Source: Limnohabitans sp. 63ED37-2
GTDB lineage: Bacteria > Pseudomonadota > Gammaproteobacteria > Burkholderiales > Burkholderiaceae_C
Assembly: GCF_001412535.1 (NCBI RefSeq)
Contig: NZ_CP011774.1
Span: forward strand, 1,917,501-1,981,500
Length of the DNA stretch: 64,000 nt
Direction: 5' to 3'
Shown here: positions 1 to 8,690 of the stretch, in pieces
How the letters are laid out: each line of letters opens with the position of its first letter
How positions within the stretch are numbered: the first letter of the stretch is position 1
Position numbers and translations under genes: made by a program
The notes under the pieces: generated by a model
Told to the model about the DNA's origin: nothing
The model's input: the letters and a program-made list of their open reading frames with translations, nothing else
The model's database searches: none

Positions 1-481
1 CGATTTCGCTGATGCAGTGGCCGTTGGCGTGGATCACCGCCGCCAACTGCCGCTTCACAACAGCTTCGGTCTGACCCGCTTCGCGCTCGGCCAAGCTCTC
101 GCCCACACACACGATGGGGGTGATGCCTGCGGCCAAAGCACGCTGCGTCTTGGTGGCCACCACGGCATCGGTCTCACCGTGGTATTGCCGCCGCTCCGAG
201 TGGCCCACGATGACATAACGCACCGCAAAATCACGCAGCATGTTGGCCGACACCTCACCGGTGTAAGCGCCCGACTCGTGGGCAGACACGTCTTGTGCGC
301 CCAGAGCCAAAGCAGCGCCAGCCAACAAGTTTTGGGCTTGCGCCAGATAAGGCGCAGGCACGCACACCGCAGCACGGCAGGACACACCGTCCATGCCGCT
401 CAAAGCGTCAGACAACAAAGACGCATTGGCCGCTAAGCTGCCATTCATCTTCCAATTGCCCACCATCAACTTGGCTGCCAT
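1..481 (-). CDS. tpiA: Triosephosphate isomerase, 3' end cut by window edge
   Basis: Interconverts dihydroxyacetone phosphate and glyceraldehyde 3-phosphate in glycolysis and gluconeogenesis, as a cytosolic TIM barrel. About 160 N-terminal residues are visible. The substrate-binding motif GNWKMNG lies near the start and the catalytic histidine is in IVGHSERR. The active-site glutamate loop lies beyond the window. I chose the ATG at 481; an in-frame ATG two codons upstream at 487 overlaps the stop of the preceding quinone oxidoreductase gene as TGATG, so either start implies translational coupling. It is the last visible gene of an rpsO-pnp-oxidoreductase-tpiA series. The family call is secure; only the exact start is uncertain. 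Confidence 0.95.
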   Translation of the reverse strand, partial: MAAKLMVGNWKMNGSLAANASLLSDALSGMDGVSCRAAVCVPAPYLAQAQNLLAGAALALGAQDVSAHESGAYTGEVSANMLRDFAVRYVIVGHSERRQYHGETDAVVATKTQRALAAGITPIVCVGESLAEREAGQTEAVVKRQLAAVIHANGHCISEI

Positions 482-486
482 CGCCA

Positions 487-1497
487 TCACCAAGTCACCA
501 CAATTTTGCCAACATGCTGGTTCGTCTCCATCAAGGCATGGGCTTGCGCCGCGCCCGATGGCAAACCACCACCCGCCTCTGCCGCTGCAAACACGCTGTA
601 GATGACCGGCTTGATGCGGCCCGACTCGATCCAAGGCCAAACGGTTGTGCGCAAAGACTGGGCAATCGCTGCTTTGAACGCCACTGGGCGTGGACGCAAG
701 GTCGAACCTGTGATCGTCAAACGGCGGCGCAAAACCAAGCCTGCATTGAATTCGCTCTTGATGCCGCCCTGCACCGCGATGATGACCAAGCGGCCATCTT
801 CTGCCAAGGCCTCAACTTCACGCGCCACATAGTCGCCAGCGACCATGTCCAAAATCACATTCACACCCACACCGCCGGTGAGGCGCTTGGCCTCGGCCAC
901 GAAGTCGGTGGTTTTGTAATTGATGGCGTGGTCAGCACCCAAGTCCAAGCAAGCCTGACACTTGGCGTCAGAACCCGCGGTGGCGATCACGGTCGCACCG
1001 GCCGCCTTGGCCATTTGGATGGCTGTGACGCCAATGCCGCTGGTGCCGCCTTGAATCAACAAGGTCTCACCCGCTTGCAAACGCCCACGGTCAAACACAT
1101 TGCTCCACACAGTGAAGAAGGTCTCGGGCAGCGAAGCGGCTTCGATGTCCGTCAGCCCCTTGGGCACCGGCAAACACTGGGCCACCGGGGCCACGCACAA
1201 CTGCGCATAACCACCGCCTGCCACCAAGGCGCACACACGGTCGCCCCCAGCAAAACCTGCCTCGGCCATGGCCGCTGCATCGCCCGACACCACCACGCCC
1301 GCAACCTCGAGGCCCGGAATGTCCGAGGCACCGGGGGGCACGGGGTAGTTGCCTAGGCGTTGCAGCACGTCGGGGCGGTTGATGCCGCTGGCCGAGACGC
1401 GAATGAGCAACTCCCCTGCCCCTGCAACAGGGTCAGGGCGGGAGCCTGGCACCAGCACCTCGGGGGCGCCGTAGCTTTGGATTTCAATGACGTTCAT
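487..1497 (-). CDS. NAD(P)H quinone oxidoreductase, PIG3-like MDR family
   Basis: A 336-residue medium-chain dehydrogenase/reductase of the zinc-free quinone oxidoreductase type. It begins MNVIEIQSYG, has a GroES-like N-terminal half (SGINRPDVLQR, PGLEVAGVV) and a Rossmann half with GGTSGIGVTAIQMAKAAG for NADPH. This matches the human PIG3/TP53I3-like bacterial family, which reduces quinones. The true substrate is not predictable. The reading frame stays open 12 codons upstream, but the ATG at 1497 gives the family's normal N-terminus. It lies 52 bases after pnp and overlaps tpiA by one base or ends next to it, a gene order I associate with Burkholderiales. Confidence 0.88.
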   Translation of the reverse strand: MNVIEIQSYGAPEVLVPGSRPDPVAGAGELLIRVSASGINRPDVLQRLGNYPVPPGASDIPGLEVAGVVVSGDAAAMAEAGFAGGDRVCALVAGGGYAQLCVAPVAQCLPVPKGLTDIEAASLPETFFTVWSNVFDRGRLQAGETLLIQGGTSGIGVTAIQMAKAAGATVIATAGSDAKCQACLDLGADHAINYKTTDFVAEAKRLTGGVGVNVILDMVAGDYVAREVEALAEDGRLVIIAVQGGIKSEFNAGLVLRRRLTITGSTLRPRPVAFKAAIAQSLRTTVWPWIESGRIKPVIYSVFAAAEAGGGLPSGAAQAHALMETNQHVGKIVVTW

Positions 1498-1549
1498 GGT
1501 GCATCCACGCGATGACGGGTGATCCCAGACCACCCGACAACAGCGTTAT

Positions 1550-3655
1550 TTAGCCTTGAGCAGGACGGTCCAACAAAGCCTTCATCGACAGCTTGATGCG
1601 GCCTTTTTCGTCGGTTTCCATGACCTTGACTTTGACGATCTGACCTTCGCTCAGGTAGTCGGTCACCTTCTCAACGCGCTCGTGGGCGATCTGGCTGATG
1701 TGCAGCAGACCATCTTTGCCGGGCAGCAGGTTGATCAGGGCACCGAAGTCCAAGATCTTGGTGACTGGGCCTTCATAGACCTTGCCGATTTCGACTTCGG
1801 CGGTGATCTGCTCGATGCGCTTCTTGGCGATCTCGGCCTTCTCGCCGTCGGTGGCCGCGATGGTGATCGTGCCGTCTTCCGAGATGTTGATCTGGCAGCC
1901 GGTCTCTTCGGTCAGGGCGCGGATGGTGGCGCCGCCTTTGCCGATCACGTCACGGATCTTCTCGGGGTTGATCTTCATGGTGAAGAGCTTGGGCGCGAAG
2001 TCAGACACTTCGGTGTTGGCCGTGCTCATCGCTTCTTGCATCTTGCCCAGAATGTGCATGCGGGCTTCTTTGGCCTGGGCCAGAGCGACCTGCATGATTT
2101 CTTTGGTGATGCCCTGGATCTTGATGTCCATCTGCAGCGCGGTGATACCGTTGGTGGTACCGGCCACTTTGAAGTCCATGTCACCCAGGTGGTCTTCGTC
2201 ACCCAAGATGTCGGTCAACACCGCAAAGCGGTTGTCTTCCTTGATCAGGCCCATGGCGATACCGGCCACGTGGGCTTTCATCGGCACACCCGCATCCATC
2301 ATCGACAAGCAGCCGCCGCAGACCGAAGCCATGGACGAAGAACCGTTCGATTCGGTGATCTCAGACACCACACGCACGGTGTAGGGGAACTCTTCTTTGC
2401 CTGGCAACACAGCGGCCAAAGCACGCTTGGCCAAACGGCCGTGGCCGATTTCGCGGCGCTTGGTGCTGCCCATGCGGCCCACTTCACCCGTGGCAAAGGG
2501 AGGCATGTTGTAGTGGAACATGAAGCGGTCTTCGAACTCGCCCGCCAGCGCATCGATGCGCTGTGCATCGCGATCGGTGCCCAGGGTGGTGATCACCAAA
2601 GCCTGGGTTTCGCCACGTGTGAACAGCGCCGAGCCGTGGGTGCGGGGCAGCACGCTGTTGCGGATTTCGATGGGACGCACAGTGCGAGTGTCGCGGCCGT
2701 CGATGCGGGGCTCACCGGCCAAAATCTGGCTGCGCACGATGCGGGCTTCGATTTCGAACAACAGGTTGTCGAGCTTGACGGGGTCAAACGCCACGCCTTC
2801 TTCTGCCAAAGCGACTTTGACCGAAGCGTAGGCTTCGCGGCAAGCGTGTGTACGGGCTTGCTTGTTGCGGATTTGGTAAGCGGCACGCAGCTTTTCTTCG
2901 GCCAGTGTGGCCAACTTGCTTTCGAAAGCCGTGTCGCGGGCAGGCGCTTGCCAGTCCCACACGGGCTTGCCGGCTTCGCGCACCAACTCGTGGATGGCGT
3001 TGATGGCAATCGCCGACTGCTCGTGGCCATACACCACACCGCCCAGCATGATTTCTTCGGACAGTTGCAGGGCTTCGGATTCGACCATCAGCACAGCCGC
3101 TTCGGTACCGGCCACGACCAGATCCATCACGCTGTCTTTGCGCTGGGTCTGGCCGGGGTTCAGGACGTATTCGCCATTGATGTAACCCACGCGAGCGGCG
3201 CCGATGGGGCCGTTGAACGGGATGCCCGAGATGGACAAAGCGGCAGACACGGCGATCATCGCGGCGATGTCGGCGTCAACTTCAGGGTTCAAAGACACGG
3301 TGTGGATGACCACGTGCACGTCGTTGTAGAAACCTTCGGGGAACAGAGGACGGATGGGTCGGTCGATCAGACGGCTGGTCAGGGTCTCGTGCTCGCTGGG
3401 CTTGGCTTCACGCTTGAAGAAGCTGCCGGGGATCTTGCCTGCGGCGTAAGTCTTCTCGATGTAATCGACCGTGAGGGGGAAGAAATCTTGACCGGCTTTG
3501 GCGATCTTGGAACCCACGACGGTGGCGAGCACCACGGTGCCTTCCATGTCGAGCAGCACAGCGCCGCCAGCTTGGCGAGCCACTTCGCCGGTTTCCATCT
3601 TGACCGTGTGCTGGCCCCACTGGAAGGTTTTGGTAACTTTGTTAAAAATGGACAT
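1550..3655 (-). CDS. pnp: Polyribonucleotide nucleotidyltransferase (PNPase)
   Basis: Phosphorolytic 3'-5' exoribonuclease of the RNA degradosome, 701 residues, which is the normal length. Two RNase PH-like domains are visible (roughly residues 5-215 and 310-545). A KH domain follows with the GXXG loop in RDVIGKGGATIRAL (about 555-610), then a C-terminal S1 domain (GKVYEGPVTKILDFGALI, about 620-690). The start is the ATG at 3655 before MSIFNKVTKTF, with an AGGAG ribosome-binding site eight bases upstream; the frame stays open further upstream without support. It follows rpsO on the same strand, separated by a terminator and a long leader hairpin, the arrangement known from enterobacteria, where PNPase controls its own message. 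Confidence 0.98.
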   Translation of the reverse strand: MSIFNKVTKTFQWGQHTVKMETGEVARQAGGAVLLDMEGTVVLATVVGSKIAKAGQDFFPLTVDYIEKTYAAGKIPGSFFKREAKPSEHETLTSRLIDRPIRPLFPEGFYNDVHVVIHTVSLNPEVDADIAAMIAVSAALSISGIPFNGPIGAARVGYINGEYVLNPGQTQRKDSVMDLVVAGTEAAVLMVESEALQLSEEIMLGGVVYGHEQSAIAINAIHELVREAGKPVWDWQAPARDTAFESKLATLAEEKLRAAYQIRNKQARTHACREAYASVKVALAEEGVAFDPVKLDNLLFEIEARIVRSQILAGEPRIDGRDTRTVRPIEIRNSVLPRTHGSALFTRGETQALVITTLGTDRDAQRIDALAGEFEDRFMFHYNMPPFATGEVGRMGSTKRREIGHGRLAKRALAAVLPGKEEFPYTVRVVSEITESNGSSSMASVCGGCLSMMDAGVPMKAHVAGIAMGLIKEDNRFAVLTDILGDEDHLGDMDFKVAGTTNGITALQMDIKIQGITKEIMQVALAQAKEARMHILGKMQEAMSTANTEVSDFAPKLFTMKINPEKIRDVIGKGGATIRALTEETGCQINISEDGTITIAATDGEKAEIAKKRIEQITAEVEIGKVYEGPVTKILDFGALINLLPGKDGLLHISQIAHERVEKVTDYLSEGQIVKVKVMETDEKGRIKLSMKALLDRPAQG

Positions 3656-3729
3656 GTTCAGAACTCCTGAAAACAAAAGCGCATGAGGCTGCACTGTGGG
3701 CCCGGAAGTTGACGCTCTGAACTCGATGC

Positions 3730-3776
3730 CATTCCACAAAACCTTGCAAAACTTTGCTGTAAAGCCTTGTGGAATG
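3730..3776 (-). promoter_or_regulatory. Long inverted repeat in the pnp leader (RNase III/PNPase autoregulation type)
   Basis: A perfect 10-bp inverted repeat, arms CATTCCACAA (3730-3739) and TTGTGGAATG (3767-3776), with a 27-base spacer that can fold further through CTTT/AAAG pairing. It lies in the untranslated leader of pnp, 75 bases before the start codon. In E. coli the pnp leader forms a double-stranded hairpin cut by RNase III, after which PNPase represses its own message. The position and shape here fit that model; the function is inferred from the analogy. Confidence 0.55.
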
Positions 3777-3811
3777 ACACAGCGCGAGATCGCCCTGACA
3801 AATTCCGACTG

Positions 3812-3859
3812 AAAAAAAGAATAAAGCGCCTGAGCTAGTGAACTAACTCAGGCGCTTTT
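3812..3859 (-). terminator. Rho-independent terminator after rpsO
   Basis: A perfect 12-bp stem (AAAGCGCCTGAG at 3823-3834 pairing with CTCAGGCGCTTT at 3847-3858) with an inner TAG/CTA extension, followed on the minus strand by a run of seven U residues a few bases on. It sits just after the rpsO stop and before the pnp leader. It may be only partly efficient, letting some rpsO transcripts continue into pnp. Confidence 0.85.
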
Positions 3860-3874
3860 CATCTGGAGAGACGA

Positions 3875-4141
3875 TTACTTACGCAGGCCAAGCTTGGCGA
3901 TCAGCGCAACGTAACGGTCAGCATCACGGGACTTGAGGTAGTCGAGCAGTTTGCGGCGACGGCTCACCATGCGCAGCAGACCGCGGCGACCGTGATGGTC
4001 TTTGGCGTGTGTTTTGAAGTGAGGTGTCAGCTCGTTGATGCGGGCTGTCAGCAAAGCCACTTGGACTTCTGGGGAGCCAGTGTCGTTGGCTGCACGTGCG
4101 TTGGCCTTGACGACCTCTGCCTTGATTGAAGATGCAATCAT
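3875..4141 (-). CDS. rpsO: 30S ribosomal protein S15
   Basis: An 88-residue primary-binding protein of the small subunit that contacts 16S rRNA helices 20-22. It carries the S15 hallmarks GSPEVQVALLTARI, LTPHFKTHAKDHH and RRGLLRMVSRRRKLLDYL. Length and start are standard, with AAGGA as the ribosome-binding site ahead of the ATG at 4141. It heads the minus-strand run into pnp. The terminator immediately downstream and a TATAAT box upstream indicate that it is also transcribed as its own unit. Confidence 0.98.
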   Translation of the reverse strand: MIASSIKAEVVKANARAANDTGSPEVQVALLTARINELTPHFKTHAKDHHGRRGLLRMVSRRRKLLDYLKSRDADRYVALIAKLGLRK

Positions 4142-4255
4142 GGTGTTTTCCTTGTTGTTTCGCCGGGTTCAAACCTGAACATCAGCGGGTGATTGACTTG
4201 CGCCAGCGGCCGGAAAAGCCAATGGCGTGCGCTTTGCAAATCGCAAAACAGGCGG

Positions 4256-4284
4256 ATTATAGCCCGAAACCGCCCGCCTGGCAC
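4256..4284 (-). promoter_or_regulatory. Probable sigma-70 promoter of rpsO
   Basis: On the minus strand a perfect TATAAT (-10) occupies 4261-4256, with a weak -35 (GTGCCA, four of six consensus bases) exactly 17 bases upstream. The predicted start of transcription is about 110 bases before the rpsO ATG. No other good promoter is seen in this 267-base divergent gap. Confidence 0.55.
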
Positions 4285-4408
4285 CCCCGCGTGTTGGTGC
4301 CTCGGCAGGCCACTGACCGTTTGCAAGTGCTTACAAAAGAATCCAGTTCCAGCGTGCCAAGGCCCTGGGGCTTCGTAAACTTGTCAGCCTCACCTTCCCT
4401 GCCCGAGC

Positions 4409-4993
4409 ATGAAAAAATCGACATACCTTCGCCTTGTTTTGAGCAGCGCCCTGGTCGCACTGGGCCTGTGGTCCATCCCCGCGGCACAAGCTCAGGCCTG
4501 CACCCGCGAATACGCCCCCGTCTGCGGCCAAGTTGCGGGCCAAATGCCACAGACTTTTGCCAACCGCTGCACACTCGACAACGCCAAGGCCCGCCCCATC
4601 GCCCAAGGCGAATGCCCACACACCGCCACACCCACAACTCAACCCATGCTTGGCGGCGACAGCGACAACAAGGGCTGCAAAGCCTCTGCGGGTTACAGCT
4701 GGCATGCCGAACTCGCCAGCTGCATCCGCCCCTGGATGACCAGTGCCATCACCCTCGAAGTCGCCGCCCATCGCCAAAAATGCCCCCGCCAGACCGATAC
4801 AAAATGCCTGATGGTGCGCGAAGTGCAAGACGGCCAGAAAAAACCACGGTGGGCCCCCTTCGACGGCGAGATCGCAGGTTACCAACACAGCACCGGCAAA
4901 CGGCAACTCTTGCGCGTGCGCAAGGACAAACTGGAAAACGTCCCGGCCGACGCCCCCAGCATCACCTATACCTTCCTCAAAAAACTGCGCTGA
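4409..4993 (+). CDS. Secreted protein with Kazal-like inhibitor domain and DUF4377 domain
   Basis: A 194-residue exported protein. Residues 1-29 form a signal peptide (MKKSTYLRLVLSSALVALG, then a cut near AQA-QAC). Residues 31-70 look like a bacterial Kazal-type domain: C-x6-PVCG, TFANRC, and a last cysteine at GEC. A second cysteine-containing segment (GCKASAGYSWHAELASC) follows. Residues 105-194 match DUF4377, recognisable by CLMVRE, the FDGEIAGYQ stretch, LRVRKDKLENVPAD and a terminal ITYTFLKKL. Kazal domains classically inhibit serine proteases; DUF4377 often occurs in periplasmic or lipoprotein contexts near META/HslJ domains. It is transcribed divergently from rpsO and appears to be a single gene. 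Role unknown. Confidence 0.75.
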   Translation: MKKSTYLRLVLSSALVALGLWSIPAAQAQACTREYAPVCGQVAGQMPQTFANRCTLDNAKARPIAQGECPHTATPTTQPMLGGDSDNKGCKASAGYSWHAELASCIRPWMTSAITLEVAAHRQKCPRQTDTKCLMVREVQDGQKKPRWAPFDGEIAGYQHSTGKRQLLRVRKDKLENVPADAPSITYTFLKKLR

Positions 4994-5126
4994 CACCAAA
5001 AGGAATCAACAACCAATCCACATGAGCAGCTTGTGGGTAGATGAATCCAAGTGACAGATGTTTTTTGGTCACTCGACGCACAATCAGATTCACACAGCCT
5101 GCCCCTACGTGAACCCGAGGAACGCC

Positions 5127-6368
5127 ATGAACAACCCAAACGCTTTGCCAGCCGCCAAAGACTGCGACCCCTTGGCTTTGGGTTGGATGCAGGGCTCGCC
5201 GCCCGCAGCCGACAAGATCATTCGGTTTGAAGATGGCAGTGGCTACCGCTTTCCGCAGCTGCGTTGGAGCTTTGCACATTACCGGCAATTGGTGCCCACT
5301 GTCACCGTCGCCAAAGGTTTCAAGCCGTCCACGCCTTTGCAGATGGCCCAAGGCTTGCCCAGCGTCGGCTACACCCCGATGGGCGGCGCAGGTGTGTGCC
5401 ACTGGGCCGACATGTTGGAGGCCACTTACACCGATGCGATCTTGGTCATGCACAAGGGGCAGGTGCTTTTGGAGCACTTTGGTGGGGTGATGACGCCCGG
5501 GCGTGAGCACATTGCCATGTCGGTGTCCAAATCGTTCATGGGTTTGCTGGCCGCGTGCCTGGTGGCCGAGGGTGCGCTCGACGAAACGCAGCGCGTGGAC
5601 CATTACGTGCCTGAGTTGACCGGCAGCGGCTTTGGCGATGCCACCGTGCGGCAGGTCATGGACATGACCACGGCCATTGATTACTCCGAAAACTATGCCG
5701 ACCCGCAGGCCGAAATCTGGAAGCACATGTGCGCTGGCGGCGTGATGCCCCGCCCGCCCGGCTACAGCGGCCCGGCCAACTTTTACGACTATTTGAAAAC
5801 CGTGCGCAAGCTGGGCGAGCATGGCGAGAGGTTCACCTACCGCACGGCCAACACCGATGTACTGGGCTGGATCGTGCGCCGTGTGAGTGGCCAAAACACC
5901 GAGCACATGCTGTCCGAGCGCATCTGGCAGCCCATGGGCGCCGAGCTGGACGCGTATTACACCGTGGACCCGAACGGCACCGCTTTTGCAGGCGGGGGCC
6001 TCAACACAGGCCTGCGCGACCTGGCGCGGTTTGGCGAACTGGTGCGCAACCATGGGCGCGTGGGCCAGACCCAGGTCTTGCCTGCCGCAGCGGTTGCCGA
6101 CACCTTTGCAGGCGCCGACCCGGCCCGTTTTGCGGCCAACGGCCCGGCCACGCTGGCAGGCTGGAGCTACCGCAACATGTGGTGGGTGTCGCACAACGCC
6201 CACGGCGCCATCATGGCGCGGGGCGTGCACGGGCAAAACATCTACATCGACCCCAAAGCCGAGATGGTGATCGCCCGCTACGCCTCGCACCCCGTGGCGG
6301 CCAACATCGCCAACGACCCGCACACCCTGCCCGCTTACCACGCTTTGGCGCTGGCCTTGCTGGGCTGA
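5127..6368 (+). CDS. Serine hydrolase, class C beta-lactamase / NylB-like family
   Basis: A 413-residue hydrolase of the beta-lactamase class C fold. The nucleophile motif S-x-x-K is seen in AMSVSKSFMG, with downstream family features (VRQVMDMTTAIDYSENY, YRTANTDVLGWIV). The closest remembered group is the 6-aminohexanoate-dimer hydrolase/esterase type, which includes amidases and esterases rather than true beta-lactamases. The ATG at 5127 gives MNNPNALPAAKDC and has GAGG upstream. The frame is open to 5058, but that part is not conserved-looking. No signal peptide is obvious, so it is probably cytoplasmic. Substrate unknown. Confidence 0.8.
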   Translation: MNNPNALPAAKDCDPLALGWMQGSPPAADKIIRFEDGSGYRFPQLRWSFAHYRQLVPTVTVAKGFKPSTPLQMAQGLPSVGYTPMGGAGVCHWADMLEATYTDAILVMHKGQVLLEHFGGVMTPGREHIAMSVSKSFMGLLAACLVAEGALDETQRVDHYVPELTGSGFGDATVRQVMDMTTAIDYSENYADPQAEIWKHMCAGGVMPRPPGYSGPANFYDYLKTVRKLGEHGERFTYRTANTDVLGWIVRRVSGQNTEHMLSERIWQPMGAELDAYYTVDPNGTAFAGGGLNTGLRDLARFGELVRNHGRVGQTQVLPAAAVADTFAGADPARFAANGPATLAGWSYRNMWWVSHNAHGAIMARGVHGQNIYIDPKAEMVIARYASHPVAANIANDPHTLPAYHALALALLG

Positions 6369-6416
6369 AGGCAGGCCAGGCTAAGCCGGTTCGAAGCCCG
6401 ATAAAATTGCGGGCTT

Positions 6417-7865
6417 ATGACAAACCAACTCGACAAAAAATCCCAAGCCTGGTCCGCGCTCTTTTCTGAACCCATGAGCGAGTTGGTCAAGCGCTACACC
6501 GCCAGCGTGTTCTTTGACAAGCGCCTGTGGCAAGCCGACATCCAGGGCTCCCTGGCCCACGCCGAGATGCTGGCTGCGCAAAAGATCATCGCTGCCAGCG
6601 ACCTGGCCGACATCCAGCGCGGCATGTCGCAGATCACGCAAGAAATCGAATCCGGCGCATTTGAGTGGAAACTCGACCTGGAAGACGTGCACCTGAACAT
6701 CGAAGCGCGCCTGACCCAACTGGTGGGCGATGCGGGCAAGCGCCTGCACACCGGCCGCAGCCGCAACGACCAAGTGGCCACCGATGTGCGCCTGTGGCTG
6801 CGTGGCGAGATGGACCTGATCATCGATTTGCTGGTGGACCTGCAAAAGTCGCTGGTCGATGTGGCCGAGAAAAACGTCGAAGTCATCCTGCCCGGCTTCA
6901 CCCATTTGCAAGTGGCGCAGCCCGTGAGCTTTGCGCACCACCTGCTGGCCTATGTGGAAATGTTCAGCCGCGATGCCGAGCGCATGGTCGACGTGCGCCG
7001 CCGCACCAACCGCCTGCCCCTGGGCAGCGCCGCCTTGGCCGGCACCACCTACCCGCTGGACCGTGAACGCGTGGCCCGCACGCTGGGCATGGTTGATGAA
7101 GCCGGCAACCCACAAGTCTGCCAAAACAGCCTGGACGGCGTGAGCGACCGCGACTTCGCCATCGAATTCACCGCCGCCGCCAGCCTGTGCATGGTGCACA
7201 TCAGCCGCTTCTCGGAAGAGTTGATTTTGTGGATGAGCCAGAACTTCGGCTTTGTGAAGATCGCTGACCGCTTCACCACCGGCTCGTCGATCATGCCGCA
7301 GAAGAAAAACCCCGACGTGCCCGAGCTGGCCCGTGGCAAAACAGGGCGTGTGGTCGGTCACCTGATGGGCCTGATCACCCTGATGAAGGGCCAGCCCCTG
7401 GCCTACAACAAGGACAACCAGGAAGACAAAGAGCCGCTGTTCGACACGGTGGACACCCTCAAAGACACGCTGCGCATCTTCAGTGAAATGGTCGGCGGCC
7501 AAGTCAACCCCGCCACGGGCCAAAAAGAAGGCGGCATCACCGTCAACGCCGCAGCGATGGAAGCGGCCGTGAAAAAGGGCTACGCCACCGCCACCGACTT
7601 GGCCGACTACTTGGTGAAAAAAGGCCTGCCCTTCCGCGACGCCCACGAGGTGGTGGCCCATGCGGTCAAAACCGCGCAAGGCTTGGGTGTGGACCTGTCC
7701 GAGTTGCCGCTGGAAACCCTGCAAAAGTTTGACACACGCATCGAAGCCGATGTGTTTGGCCCGCTCAGCTTGCAAGGCTCGCTGAACGCACGCAACACCT
7801 TGGGCGGCACCGCGCCCGCACAAGTACGTTTGCAGATCGCTCGGCACCGCAGCCGTTTGGGCTGA
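6417..7865 (+). CDS. argH: Argininosuccinate lyase
   Basis: Last enzyme of arginine synthesis: splits argininosuccinate into arginine and fumarate. It has 482 residues, slightly longer than the usual 460. The fumarase/aspartase signature GSSIMPQKKNPDVPEL carries the catalytic serine; THLQVAQPVSFAHH supplies the catalytic histidine and TGRSRNDQVATD the substrate loop. A homotetramer is expected. The ATG at 6417 follows an AT-rich box, GATAAAAT, that could be a -10. It is a stand-alone gene ending seven bases from the convergent SRAP-like gene. Confidence 0.97.
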   Translation: MTNQLDKKSQAWSALFSEPMSELVKRYTASVFFDKRLWQADIQGSLAHAEMLAAQKIIAASDLADIQRGMSQITQEIESGAFEWKLDLEDVHLNIEARLTQLVGDAGKRLHTGRSRNDQVATDVRLWLRGEMDLIIDLLVDLQKSLVDVAEKNVEVILPGFTHLQVAQPVSFAHHLLAYVEMFSRDAERMVDVRRRTNRLPLGSAALAGTTYPLDRERVARTLGMVDEAGNPQVCQNSLDGVSDRDFAIEFTAAASLCMVHISRFSEELILWMSQNFGFVKIADRFTTGSSIMPQKKNPDVPELARGKTGRVVGHLMGLITLMKGQPLAYNKDNQEDKEPLFDTVDTLKDTLRIFSEMVGGQVNPATGQKEGGITVNAAAMEAAVKKGYATATDLADYLVKKGLPFRDAHEVVAHAVKTAQGLGVDLSELPLETLQKFDTRIEADVFGPLSLQGSLNARNTLGGTAPAQVRLQIARHRSRLG

Positions 7866-7872
7866 AGACCGT

Positions 7873-8601
7873 TTATTTTTTCTGAACCGGATTGGCCAGC
7901 AGCAAGTTGGCCGGGTAGGCCCGCATGAACTCGCGGGCTTTGTCGAGGGGGGCGTTGAGCCACGCGCCGTAGGCACCTTCGTTCAGGATGGCGGGCATGC
8001 GTTTTTCATTGCCGTTTTGGCCGTAGCGGTTCATGAGCGCGTGGCTGTTGGCGTTCACCGTGAGCAGCGTGAAACTGACGATCTCTTCGTCGCCTTGGGT
8101 CCAGCATTCCCACAAACCGGCCACGCCCATGGGCTGGCCGTCCACGCGGGCGATTCGGGTGGGCACGGCTTTGCGGCTGCGCCAGTCGTCTTCGAAAAAC
8201 GCTTGCATGGGAATGATGCAGCGCTGGCCTTTGAGCCAAGTCTCGCGCGTGGCCGTCGCGGTGCTCATGGTTTCATAGCGGGTCACGGCCAATTTGGTGG
8301 AGCGCAGTTTGGCGTCGGACGCCGACTTGACCCAGGTGGGCACCAAACCGAATTGGCCTTGGGCCAATGCCATCACCAGCGGGCTGGCCGGGGCCTGAAC
8401 GGGGGCCGTGGCGGCTTCAGCGTCTGCGCCCATCTCGGGTGTTGCAGGCAAAGCGGCCTCTGCCGCCACCAACGCTTTGCGGATGAAAAAACCCGGCTGG
8501 CGTGGCCAGACTTCTTTGCCCAGCAAGGCGGCGGGCGGGGCGATACCAAAGGCCTCGGCGTAAAGGTCTGGGCTTTTCAGGCATTCGTATTGGGTGCTCA
8601 T
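7873..8601 (-). CDS. Divergent SRAP (YedK/HMCES-like) domain protein
   Basis: A 242-residue protein with the shape of the SOS-response-associated peptidase family, which crosslinks to abasic sites in single-stranded DNA through Cys2. Family landmarks are visible: RCIIPMQAFFEDDW (equivalent to the FYEW region with its glutamate), VAGLWECW, and KRMPAIL near the end. However, the protein starts MSTQYEC rather than MCGR, the usual N-A-R-x-E-T is here VTRYET, and the usual histidine before RMP is replaced. Only the glutamate seems kept. It is therefore unlikely to form the usual Cys2 crosslink. Start is the ATG at 8601. It runs convergently with argH. Confidence 0.7.
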   Translation of the reverse strand: MSTQYECLKSPDLYAEAFGIAPPAALLGKEVWPRQPGFFIRKALVAAEAALPATPEMGADAEAATAPVQAPASPLVMALAQGQFGLVPTWVKSASDAKLRSTKLAVTRYETMSTATATRETWLKGQRCIIPMQAFFEDDWRSRKAVPTRIARVDGQPMGVAGLWECWTQGDEEIVSFTLLTVNANSHALMNRYGQNGNEKRMPAILNEGAYGAWLNAPLDKAREFMRAYPANLLLANPVQKK

Positions 8602-8690
8602 GCGGTCGATGCTAACCCACGGGCGGCGCGGCCCCGACGCGCCCCTGCGACCTGATACGCTCAGCGCTCGATGACCAGACCTGCTTTTCC

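Noticed and set aside
1556..3670. A 704-codon open frame on the plus strand opposite pnp.
   Set aside because: It is the antisense shadow of pnp caused by GC-rich codon use. No family features or ribosome-binding site support it.
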